This document shows, piece by piece, positions 10,191 to 18,923 of a stretch of DNA of 57,400 nucleotides. Below the pieces are notes generated by a model that ran no database searches, was not told the origin of the DNA, and worked only from the letters and a program-made list of their open reading frames with translations. Each line of letters starts with the position of its first letter. The first letter of the stretch is position 1. Made by a program: the position numbers and the translations under genes. This stretch comes from Acidithrix ferrooxidans (lineage in GTDB: Bacteria; Actinomycetota; Acidimicrobiia; Acidimicrobiales; Acidimicrobiaceae), in NCBI RefSeq assembly GCF_000949295.1, contig NZ_JXYS01000070.1, positions 34 to 57,433 on the forward strand, read 5' to 3'.

Positions 10191-11009
10191 GTTGCATTTA
10201 AGGCCGAGATCTGCTGTCGAGTTGGCTCTATTGCCCTTTGACTAACAGGGCTTGGCTAACATCCGATGGCTAGCGCCAATCGGTGGGCGAGGGTCTCGAA
10301 TGAAAAAGTTTTGAAACTCTCGCTCACCAGGTGGCTTTTACACAAACTTGAATGTTTGACGGTGTAGCTCACATGGTCGTCATGAACTTCAAATTGATGA
10401 TCCCTAGATCACCAGATTCACTCACTACGCGAAAGTGAGAAAGATCCCTGAGGCGAGGTTTCTACCCTAAATGCAAGCCAGAGATGTGGCGCTTCGGGGA
10501 GGACTCCAAGCAAAGCACGACCAACCCATGTTGGATGGAGGCGATGGGCAACCATCGACCTATTTAGATTGCATCTCTATGGATAGGAGCTCAAGCACTG
10601 AAGCTGCGATTTAGCGATGACTGATGAGACAAAGAGTACCTATAAATACGTAGGTATTTTGGAGGGGATTAACTCTCGGTTATCCAGATAACGATCGGGA
10701 TAGACCAATTGTCAGGTTCCTCATGACTATTAATAAATTTAAATTTATGAAGTTGTTCACCAGATCGCTGGATGAAGTTGTCTCATTGATCCACCGACAT
10801 TCAACTGCGATCTATACCATCTTGGCTAATGGTATCACTTGTGCTTTTGTGACCTGTTTCGCCTTCATGGATGGTCGATCTAGATCTTTCTATCTTACTG
10901 GGATTGGGAGATTGGCTAGTTGTCTCGGGTAATCGTGACGGTTGGAGAATTGGGCAGAAAGTGCAGGCAAAGATGTGTACCCAATATTACAGGGAGATCT
11001 TTTAGCGAG
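10191..11009. other. Intergenic region with possible terminator
   Basis: A 69-codon frame at 10723-10932 (one hydrophobic stretch, no good ribosome binding site) is the only candidate gene and I would not count on it. The hairpin at 10282-10328 is the main structure. Confidence 0.4.
10282..10328 (+). terminator. Possible terminator after the alcohol dehydrogenase
   Basis: The arms GGTGGGCGAGGGT and ACTCTCGCTCACC pair at 11 of 13 positions around a 21-base loop, 92 bases after the stop codon. Only a short CTTTT follows about 6 bases later, so an intrinsic terminator is plausible but weak. Confidence 0.35.
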
Positions 11010-12869
11010 ATGAAGATAGCCGTTTTGATAAAGCAAGTCCCAGCAGTTTCTGAACTGGCTATGGGTGAGGACGGTCGTATTCTTCGTGATGGTATCGCCT
11101 CAGAGATGAACCCATATTGCCGCCGAGCCCTCTCCAAAGGGCTAAGCATGGTTGAAGAATATGGTGGCACCTGTTTAGTCTTTACCTTTGGACCTACAAG
11201 TGCACTCGAAGTGCTTCTTGAGGCGCTTTCAGCCGGGGCAAATTGGGGCTACCATATAACCGATCCTTCCTTTAGGGGCAGCGATACATTGGCGACATCG
11301 AAGATCATTGGCCGGGCCCTAGAGAAGCTCGGTCCATTCGATATCGTTCTTACTGGGAGAAACTCGATCGATTCAGATACCTCCCAGGTGCCCCCTCAGA
11401 TTGCCCAAGATCTGAAGCTTCCTTTTTTAATGTCTGCCAAGGAGCTAACCCTTCGAGGCAACCAGGTATTTGCATACCTAGAGGACGACGAGGGATATAG
11501 CGAGGTCTCGGTTGATTTGCCGGTAGTTATAAGTGCTGCAGAAAGATTATGCGAACCCACCAAGGTTCCAAAAGAGTTGTTCGATCCAACTAGCCACTCC
11601 AAGGTGACTGTGCTTGGCGCTGAGGAACTTGGCTTTTTTGAGAAAGAAGTTCCATCGTCAATGACAGCGGTAGTGGGGACCAAGGTTCATAGTTCGATTC
11701 GCATGCGGAAGCGCTTGATCGGATCTGTCGATGAAATTTCCATGGAACTCGCAAGCGAACTATACGAAAGAGGCGCATTTCGCTCTATCGTTGCTCGTTC
11801 GGGGTCACCGGATCTCGTTAAGAATTCTCTTGTTAGCGAATCTTCCCAGGATGATTCTTGTGAAGATGATTGGGACGAATTTTCTTTTGCCTTCGATGAT
11901 ATGAATTTGGATACGCAGCAGTCTCAGGATTACGTGGCGGTATTGATCCCCGGTGGTTTTGTCGAGCAATCACGTGCGCTCACTGCGCGTGCGGGTGAGG
12001 TTGCGACTTCCTTTGGTGCTTCATTGGTCGCCTTTGTCGTGGGTAATGTGACTCCTAGAGAGATCAGCCAGATAAACGCAGATGAAGTCTTTTTGTTAAA
12101 AGGCGGCTTCGCTCCCTTGGAATGCGCACAGTATCTGAGTCAATGGATGAGCCAACATCCAACGCGCGCACTTTTGGCCCTTTCGACCACTGCTACTACC
12201 GAAACTTTAGCCCGGGTGGGTGTTATCGGCTCGTATGGGATGATTGGTGACTGTATAGATCTTGAAGTAACAAACGGCCGAATAATTGGCCATAAGCCCG
12301 CCTTTGGTGGATCCACAATCGCATTGATTGAAGCGCTGTCACCCACAACTCTTGCAACATTGCGTCCGGCTCTAAGGGCCTTGGGGACCGCTCCAAGACG
12401 GATAGCCAAACGACATGTTGTGGAGAGTAAAGGGCTATCGTCGATTGTGTTTGGCGTACGTAGCCATCTTGATGACTACGGGGTTTTGGAAAATGCCCCC
12501 ATTATCATTGGCGTTGGTGCCGGTGTTGAAGGTGGAGACTACCTTAGCTTGGATCCAGTAATTGACCTATTGGGGGCATCAATTGGTGCGAGTAGACGCG
12601 TAACTGACAAGGGCCTGATGCCCAGAACCCGCCAGATCGGAATAACGGGATCTTTTGTTAGCCCTGATCTATATATGGCAATTGGTATTTCGGGTAAATT
12701 GAACCATATGATAGGGGTTGTCGGAGCTGATACGATAGTTGGAATTAATCCCAATCCTTCAGCGCCGATCTTTGACCATTGCGATTTTTCAGTGGTCGCA
12801 GACTTTCGTGTAATGATGCCAGCTCTTTATCGCGAGTTCTCGAGAGTGCTTATGGAAGGCCCGTTATAA
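11010..12869 (+). CDS. Fused electron transfer flavoprotein, beta-alpha (EtfBA)
   Basis: One 619-residue chain holds both ETF subunits, which normally are separate proteins that pass electrons from acyl-CoA dehydrogenases to the quinone pool. The N-terminal half starts MKIAVLIKQVP, the hallmark of EtfB, and has DSDTSQVPPQIA at 121-132, matching the beta-subunit signature. An acidic, Ser-rich linker spans about 277-305. The EtfA half begins near 308 (YVAVLIPGG) and ends with the FAD domain: SPDLYMAIGISG, then INPNPSAPIFDHCDF. The frame is open from 10920, but the ATG at 11010 is chosen because it gives the exact family start. It could hand electrons to menaquinone, whose late-pathway genes flank this region. 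Confidence 0.88.
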   Translation: MKIAVLIKQVPAVSELAMGEDGRILRDGIASEMNPYCRRALSKGLSMVEEYGGTCLVFTFGPTSALEVLLEALSAGANWGYHITDPSFRGSDTLATSKIIGRALEKLGPFDIVLTGRNSIDSDTSQVPPQIAQDLKLPFLMSAKELTLRGNQVFAYLEDDEGYSEVSVDLPVVISAAERLCEPTKVPKELFDPTSHSKVTVLGAEELGFFEKEVPSSMTAVVGTKVHSSIRMRKRLIGSVDEISMELASELYERGAFRSIVARSGSPDLVKNSLVSESSQDDSCEDDWDEFSFAFDDMNLDTQQSQDYVAVLIPGGFVEQSRALTARAGEVATSFGASLVAFVVGNVTPREISQINADEVFLLKGGFAPLECAQYLSQWMSQHPTRALLALSTTATTETLARVGVIGSYGMIGDCIDLEVTNGRIIGHKPAFGGSTIALIEALSPTTLATLRPALRALGTAPRRIAKRHVVESKGLSSIVFGVRSHLDDYGVLENAPIIIGVGAGVEGGDYLSLDPVIDLLGASIGASRRVTDKGLMPRTRQIGITGSFVSPDLYMAIGISGKLNHMIGVVGADTIVGINPNPSAPIFDHCDFSVVADFRVMMPALYREFSRVLMEGPL

Positions 12870-13081
12870 AGTTGTAGACCATTCGATCGACGTCAACTTA
12901 TTGAGCGCTTAGAACGGTATCTTTGCTGGTCTGCCTAACCTCTTCGATGAGATTTTTGTGTCCTGGTAGCCTAATTGCCGGCTAAAGCCATAAAGTCCTG
13001 CAATGTATTATTAACTATCGCATCCAAACGAAGTTTTGGTCGATTGTCACAACTCTTCAATAGTAGGGTTAGGCTGTTTTT

Positions 13082-13663
13082 GTGTCTTATCTGGGTATCT
13101 ATCTCACAAGTCTGGTAGTGATCTTCGTTGGAGAACTTCCAGATAAGACGATGATCTCGACGATTATTCTTGCTCGATCTTTTTCGCGCACCAAGCTATT
13201 TATAGGCGCAGGTCTAGCCTTTATCTCACAAACAATAATTTCGATCGTTGCTGGCCGATTGGTGGGAACGTTGGCTCGCACACTAGTTGTCGACGTCTCG
13301 ACTGCATGCTTTTTTATTCTTGGCGGAGTCGTATTGTATCGCGCGATCAGAAATAAAGAAGAGGATGCAACTTCAACCGCATGGGTTAGAGAAAAGGTGC
13401 GAGGCCAATCGCAACTAGTAGCGGCCTTTTTGATTGTTTTTATCGCTGAATTTGGCGACATCACTCAACTTGCCACCATAAGTTTGACAGCTCGATTCAA
13501 TTCGACACTTATGGTCGGCCTTGGTGCAGTTAGTGGGCTACTTCTTGCATTGTCGGTTGCCTTAGGGGCCTCGGTTGTATTGGATCGGATACCAGAGAGA
13601 AGGCTTGAAATATTCGCGGGTGGGGCATTGGTGGTGGCTGGTATTTTAAGTCTGTTTCAATAG
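13082..13663 (+). CDS. GDT1/TMEM165 (UPF0016) family membrane transporter
   Basis: A 193-residue integral membrane protein with the two repeated signature motifs of the UPF0016 family: VGELPDKT at 16-23 and IAEFGDITQ at 121-129. Family members export Mn2+ or exchange Ca2+/Mn2+ for protons, using the acidic residues of these motifs. About six hydrophobic helices form two halves joined by a charged loop near 89-108. The second motif has Ile where the family often has Lys or Arg after Asp, a small deviation. The start is GTG. It is transcribed alone. The likely role is Mn2+ homeostasis; the ion is inferred from the family. Confidence 0.85.
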   Translation: MSYLGIYLTSLVVIFVGELPDKTMISTIILARSFSRTKLFIGAGLAFISQTIISIVAGRLVGTLARTLVVDVSTACFFILGGVVLYRAIRNKEEDATSTAWVREKVRGQSQLVAAFLIVFIAEFGDITQLATISLTARFNSTLMVGLGAVSGLLLALSVALGASVVLDRIPERRLEIFAGGALVVAGILSLFQ

Positions 13664-14236
13664 TGGCGCTTCGGCTTCTATCTGATTGGTTATCCTATTC
13701 GACGGACTCCGCTAGTTAAGGCCCCACCACAGTCCCCGCCAGCTTGCCAATACCTACTTAGGTAGCTTTGTAGTTGGCATTACATCTGTTTTAACTTTTC
13801 GTCGCGAAACTAATCATTTAGCCACAGCGCCCACCTGTCCAACTGCATAGAAGCGAAGAGTTCGCCGCAACATGGACCATCTTTTGGAAGCGTGATTGCC
13901 TTGAATCGGCTATTGCTTAACTTGTGTATAATCTATTGGCGATAGGTTTTGTAATCTTTAGTAAAAGACAACCAAATGAGGTTGTTTGTAGTTCGAGACT
14001 ACAGGGCTTGCTTTGTCACTTTCCTCATAATCAGAATGATCTTGGCTAAGCAGATCATTAGAACTTTGCTGGCCTTGATTCATAGATTCAAGACAACGCC
14101 CTCTTTGTGAAATCACAGCAGGAAATCGAAACGGGAAAATGCAGTCAATGCCTAGATTAGGAGAGTTCTGTATTGTTTCCGGGCGGAATGCTATCTATTT
14201 TTTGGGATAGTTTGCTCTGTGGATTCAAATAAATCT
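13664..14236. other. Intergenic region, no gene recognised
   Basis: Only small inverted repeats are visible: ACAACC/GGTTGT near 13969-13985, and AATGATCT/AGATCATT near 14036-14060. Either could be a weak terminator for the genes converging here. Confidence 0.4.
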
Positions 14237-15619
14237 TCACATTTTCTTGTTGCCATACGGAAGATATATTGTCAGCACGGCCCCACCTGAGAGTTGGTTG
14301 CTTGCAACTATAGATCCGTTATGTAGCTTTACGATCATCTCGGCGATGGAAAGGCCCAGACCTGCAGTGTTGACTCCTCTGGTGTTGTAATCTTTGCTAA
14401 CGGCGCGGGAGAATGGCTTGAATGCTTCAGAGATGAATTCCGGTGGAAATCCAGGCCCCATGTCGCTGATTGAGATTGATATTTGATCGTTTGTGATTGC
14501 ACTTGAGATGGTGATGACTGAGTCATGAGGTGCGAAACGCAGAGCATTTTCCATCATATTTTCGATGACTCGTCCAAAGTGGGCCGGATCGACTTCAACC
14601 CTAATTTGCTCATCTAGATCCAAAACGAGCAGCACCTCTTTTTCTAGGGCAGCACTTTGATATGGGGTAATGCTCTCAATGATGACATCTCCAATTGGAA
14701 GCAGTCGCTTTTGAAGTTCTATCTCGTGTCGTTCGCCATTGGCTAACATCAACAGGCTATTACAGAGCAGATTCAAGTTCATGATTGAATTAGATGTGTG
14801 AGCGATCAACCTCGTAACCTCTTTGGGGTCTCGATTAGGAGTTAAAGCCAATTCCAGATCGGCCATTATTCTCGACAGAGGCGTTCGAAGTTCGTGACTA
14901 GCAGAGGCAACAAAGACTTTCTGCCGCTCTATAGACTCTCCTACGTCGGATAGAAAGTGATTGAGTGTGATCGCCAGAGAGGACAGTTCGTCTTTGGTCG
15001 CTGGGATGGCTAGCGACTTTGTGGATCCCTCATTTCGTAGTCGTTCCGCCTCCAATCGAAGACGCTCAACTGGCTTTAGAGCTCTGGTAGCTAGCCAAAA
15101 TCCCCCAAAGGCAGCCAATAGGACGAGCAGGGGTATCCCAAAGATGATTCTAGAGAAGATAGTTCCCTCTGAATCTGTTAGCTGATCGGTTCCAAGTCCG
15201 ATGAGGAAGATCTGTTTGGTTCTTTCGTATTGGATTGCCTGGGCGAGGTACCTTTTGCCGTCGCTTCTTTGGCCTAGAAGTAGATATGTCGGCGATGCAT
15301 CAACCTTGGACAATTGACTTTTTGAGAGTTGACTTGAACTTCCGGCTTCGATGGTTGAATAGAGCAATTGGAATTTGGCGTTGTAGATCTGGAGAAATTC
15401 GGGATCGCTATTCAATTTCGCCTTGAGAGCGGTAGCCGTCTGGGGGAAGATAAATTGGCTGGTTTGTGACTCCAAGATTGCAATGCGTGCATTTAGATTT
15501 GCCTTGATCGTTGATTTGATGGTATTGGCGTTGCTGACGTATAGGTACCAACCGCCAAGCGTCGTTAAAATAAGCGTGGCGATGGCGAAGACTATCGCCA
15601 TTCTCAATCTAATTGACAT
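14237..15619 (-). CDS. Sensor histidine kinase
   Basis: A membrane histidine kinase of 460 residues. It has an N-terminal membrane helix (about 7-28), an extracytoplasmic sensor region (about 30-153), a second helix (about 156-177), a HAMP linker, the dimerisation and phosphorylation site SHELRTPLSR with His242, and the ATPase domain with the N box around Asn358 (ENMMENALRFAP), DMGPGFP (386-392) and AGLGLSIA (416-423). It phosphorylates the response regulator encoded just upstream, whose 3' end it overlaps by 11 bp, so the two are translationally coupled. The signal is unknown; the sensor region shows no motif I recognise. Confidence 0.93.
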   Translation of the reverse strand: MSIRLRMAIVFAIATLILTTLGGWYLYVSNANTIKSTIKANLNARIAILESQTSQFIFPQTATALKAKLNSDPEFLQIYNAKFQLLYSTIEAGSSSQLSKSQLSKVDASPTYLLLGQRSDGKRYLAQAIQYERTKQIFLIGLGTDQLTDSEGTIFSRIIFGIPLLVLLAAFGGFWLATRALKPVERLRLEAERLRNEGSTKSLAIPATKDELSSLAITLNHFLSDVGESIERQKVFVASASHELRTPLSRIMADLELALTPNRDPKEVTRLIAHTSNSIMNLNLLCNSLLMLANGERHEIELQKRLLPIGDVIIESITPYQSAALEKEVLLVLDLDEQIRVEVDPAHFGRVIENMMENALRFAPHDSVITISSAITNDQISISISDMGPGFPPEFISEAFKPFSRAVSKDYNTRGVNTAGLGLSIAEMIVKLHNGSIVASNQLSGGAVLTIYLPYGNKKM

Positions 15620-16442
15620 TTTTAGAGGTGATGAGTTTGAGACGATAGCCTAAGCCGTGCAAGGTCTCGATCTCGATGTCACTGTTTACTCCGCAGATCT
15701 TTTTTCTTAGTCGTCGCATATATTGATCGACAATATTTGGAGCAACCTCTGTCGATTCGTGCCATATCGAATTTATTAAACTCTTTCTTGAGACCACAAA
15801 ACCAGCCCTTTGGATAAGGGTTTCAAGTAGCTGAAGCTCGCGGGGGGTTAGTGCGATTTCAATTCCGTTGCGACGCAGACTACGAGAGAGCGGATCTAAC
15901 GTCAATGAGCCAAAATATACCATTGGGGGACGAAGAGTTAAGCCTCTACGGCATAGAGCTTTGAGCCTAGCTGCGAGTTCCACTAGCGAGTAAGGTTTTA
16001 CCAGGTAGTCATCGGTGCCCGCATCAAACCCTAAAATTCGATCATTGAGGGTGGAAAGAGCCGTCACCATAATTATCGGTGTCCAGTCGTAATGTTCTCT
16101 GACGTACTGGCATATTTCAATCCCGCTTCCATCGGGAAGCATCAGATCAAGAATGACAGCATCGTAGCTAAAGCGCGATAGCGACTCTTTGGCCTGAACT
16201 AGAGTTGTCTTTACTTCGACGATAAAGTTATTCTCAGATAAAAATTGACTTACCGAAGATGCCAATTCGATGTCGTCTTCAATTAGTAGGATTCTCGATG
16301 GACCCTCAGGTCCAGCACTACCTTTTTTTTGGGGACCATATGCTAATAGTGGGACAGAATCGTCTTGTGATGAAATATCCTGTGAACTCAAGACAGATGC
16401 CTCATTTTGATTGTGCTTTCGAGCGATTTTTGTCGATGCCAA
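15609..16442 (-). CDS. OmpR-type response regulator
   Basis: Partner of the histidine kinase downstream. The receiver domain begins at RILLIEDD, has the phospho-acceptor Asp99 in ILDLMLPDG and Lys149 in DYLVKPYS; the C-terminal winged helix contains LTPRELQLLETL and the closing GLGYRLK. Numbering is from the TTG at 16442. That start lies inside a large palindrome and has no ribosome binding site. A TTG at 16391, preceded by GAGG at the right distance, is the better start and gives 260 residues; either way there is an unusual disordered N-terminal extension of 30-47 residues rich in Ser and Gln. It probably regulates its own operon. Confidence 0.92.
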   Translation of the reverse strand: MASTKIARKHNQNEASVLSSQDISSQDDSVPLLAYGPQKKGSAGPEGPSRILLIEDDIELASSVSQFLSENNFIVEVKTTLVQAKESLSRFSYDAVILDLMLPDGSGIEICQYVREHYDWTPIIMVTALSTLNDRILGFDAGTDDYLVKPYSLVELAARLKALCRRGLTLRPPMVYFGSLTLDPLSRSLRRNGIEIALTPRELQLLETLIQRAGFVVSRKSLINSIWHESTEVAPNIVDQYMRRLRKKICGVNSDIEIETLHGLGYRLKLITSKNVN

Positions 16443-16480
16443 AACCGATATGAACTAATTTCTAGTTTATATCGGTTTTG
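16440..16480. promoter_or_regulatory. 41-bp palindrome at the response regulator 5' end
   Basis: The arms CAAAACCGATAT and ATATCGGTTTTG pair perfectly, then one mismatch, then AACTA/TAGTT around a 5-base centre. It covers the apparent TTG start of the regulator gene and the bases just upstream. There is no T run suited to a terminator and no gene to terminate. The position suggests an operator or a leader hairpin controlling the two-component operon. If the real start is at 16391, the palindrome lies in the 5' leader or promoter. Confidence 0.6.
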
Positions 16481-17930
16481 TTGATGGGCGCGCTCGCGTG
16501 AAATTGCAGCTCCGATGAGATAGATCTAAAAGTACCATTCGGTATATTTCAATGCTTATCCTAGATATCCATCTTGGAATATGGCAATTGCAGTTCCGAT
16601 GAGATTCGACAAATGACATATCTTTCGCGATGGTTCATCTATTTGGAACCGAATCTAACGATTGCTGATTTGGTGGTAGCTCATCAAGATGATGGCTTGA
16701 GATGTTCGAAGTTTGACCTATTATACGAGCCACACAGTCACAGATAAATTTCAAATTAGATATGACTAAGGGGAGGATAATTTGAAATATCCTGACTTGG
16801 TCTTCTAAGAAATAATTGATCAGATGAAGATAAATCTCTCAGATCATTATTGTTAATTAGCCACGGCTAAAAAGGTGGAAATCTGCAGATCTATCACATC
16901 TAGTGGGTAGTCCTGATATTTAGTGAATCCCAAAACCTGGATTCTTTATGCACTCTCAGCTTGCGCAAGCCGTCGTTGTAGTCGTGGATTGTCCTTTGGC
17001 GATCTCTATCGTTTGCGGGTTGTGATAAGGATCGGACTCTAGCAAGGTTTATGACAGACAATATTACCGAACCCTGGCCTTTCCTTATTTACGATGATAT
17101 AGCGGGAGTTTTTTGTGATAATAGTTGGCAATGTCGAAATTATGATTTTGTTCGGATAGGATTCATATGTCGCTAGAAAATGAGGCTATTTGATTGAATT
17201 GAGTATTGACTGCTCACTTTGTGTACCTCGTTTATACATCGATAATTTTTGAATATGAGTGGTTAGGGAAATATTTTATTGTAGTAGGAATATGCTTGAT
17301 GTAGTCTATTGGTGATTTAAAATCTTCTAACTATAGTAATTTAGAATTATAATAATAAAGTATAAAAGCTTTTTGTTTCGGTTTATTACAGGTCATATTG
17401 ATTGGTACAACTGTAAAGCTGAATGCATATTCTAACAGTTGATCAATGTGTTTTACTTCATTATTAGCGTTTAGGTTGTTAAGAATTAGATTACTGTTAA
17501 GCCGGAGTTTACCTATGCGCCGGCTTTGATTCCAAAGTCGCGAAGGTATTTCCACTTTGGTCGTTATTTTCTTGCTGGCAACTCCCGAAGTTCGATTTCG
17601 ACACCTTTGAGATGAATCGGATTGGGGCGTCAATAGAGATGGCGCGGTGAATCAAGATCGAAAGTTTGATTCTTGGCAAGCTAGGCCGACCTATACAAAC
17701 TTAGAGGATGGTCATTATGCCCGAGGGGGATTTTGGTGGTAGAAATGGAATCAGAGCGCTCTGATTGTTACTTGTTTATTTAAGGTTGCTTGTATTACTT
17801 CTTTAGGGCTGCTTGGTGCGCACGAAAATAATCGACCCTCCTGCAGGATTCCTATAACTTTGTCTATCTCAACTCTTATACCCATTACGACTTCGACTAT
17901 GACGAAAAGAACTCGCAGCGGTAGTTGTCT
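16481..17930. other. Long A+T-rich intergenic region
   Basis: About 1.45 kb without a convincing gene. A 100-codon frame on the minus strand at 17331-17633 is in the most A+T-rich part and has no family resemblance. A perfect 18-bp palindrome stands at 17749-17766. Promoters for the two-component operon must lie in the left part. Confidence 0.45.
17749..17766. repeat. Perfect 18-bp palindrome
   Basis: AATCAGAGCGCTCTGATT is its own reverse complement without a spacer. It lies 165 bases beyond the 3' end of menH in otherwise featureless DNA. A dyad without a loop is more like a protein-binding site than a terminator. No regulator can be assigned. Confidence 0.6.
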
Positions 17931-18734
17931 TTATATGTTGGATACGGTGAGAAACTGGGATATGGCGATGGCGCATTCGTATGGGCGTTCGCCCAAGAGA
18001 TAGTGCCCGCTAGAGGCGACCTCAATGAGATCTAGGTTGTCTCTGAGGCGCTCTTTCATGAGGTGGCCGATTTGGCCGAATTTTGCGTCGTTTTGGCCAT
18101 AAAGATAAGCAAAGGGCACCTTTAGCGATGCTAGTTCTTCAAGAAGGTAGCTTTGTTCGGCTAAACCCGTTGATTTTAAAGACTGTGCCAGCTTTATGGG
18201 TTCATTCACAAGGCGTGATCCAATTTGAGCTTGATCTGGATGAATTCCTCCAAAGATTGGCGCAGAGAGCCATTTCATCAAGAACTTCCTGAGCTCTGCT
18301 TCGTTAGTGATTTGCGATAGTGATAGTGCTAGCTTCTCATCGCTTTCTCTGCGACTTTGGAGAGCACTTGAATCGATCAAGCCCGGATTTGCCCCTATCG
18401 CTATGAGGCCGGCTGCGGCTTCGGGTCGATGGATCGCTATGTGGTAGGCGATTCTACCTCCTAGGGAGTATCCGATGAAAACCGCGGAGCCGAAGGTGTC
18501 GCCTAGCATCTCCGCGATCTCTCTGAGATTTAGGTTTGGAGGGTTTTGGCTATTGTGGCCTGGTAAATCGACTAAGTGCAGGGGTCGATTTGTTAGCTTT
18601 GCGAGGAGGCGCGCAAAGGGAGTAAGGGTTTTTGCATTTTGGGTAAAACCGTGGATTAGCACGATTTTGTTTTCGTCTTGTAACTTTGTTGGAATCGCGC
18701 TTGGCGCTATTGTGTGGAAGAGTATCTTAGCCAT
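17931..18734 (-). CDS. menH: SHCHC synthase-like alpha/beta hydrolase (MenH)
   Basis: An alpha/beta-fold hydrolase of 267 residues. The nucleophile elbow is GYSLGG with Ser90, the acid is Asp216 in YGQNDAKF, and the histidine is His244 in SGHYLL. MenH removes pyruvate from the MenD product SEPHCHC to give SHCHC. The oxyanion motif HGFTQNAKT (28-36) matches MenH, where HGF is followed by a similar turn. The assignment is helped by menD being divergent next door with 189 bp between. The ATG has AAGG 9 bases upstream. Other small hydrolases share the fold, so the pathway role is inferred from context. Confidence 0.82.
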   Translation of the reverse strand: MAKILFHTIAPSAIPTKLQDENKIVLIHGFTQNAKTLTPFARLLAKLTNRPLHLVDLPGHNSQNPPNLNLREIAEMLGDTFGSAVFIGYSLGGRIAYHIAIHRPEAAAGLIAIGANPGLIDSSALQSRRESDEKLALSLSQITNEAELRKFLMKWLSAPIFGGIHPDQAQIGSRLVNEPIKLAQSLKSTGLAEQSYLLEELASLKVPFAYLYGQNDAKFGQIGHLMKERLRDNLDLIEVASSGHYLLGERPYECAIAISQFLTVSNI

Positions 18735-18923
18735 TTCCCGGGACCTTCGTTAAAGTCATTCTTGGTGATGGATGATAGCCTAGATATGTAAGGATAAATT
18801 TAGGGAACTTTTTCCTTATCTTAGAAGGTTGAATCTAATTTGAGGTTTTGGCGACTAAGAAGTGGCGGTTAAGTTCTCTTTCTTCGTTCTTGGTTGGAAG
18901 ATGTTTTGTAAATTGGGTGTAAG

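Noticed and set aside
17331-17633. 100-codon frame on the minus strand
   Set aside because: Very A+T-rich, no ribosome binding site, Asn/Lys/Leu composition and no motif; more likely chance.
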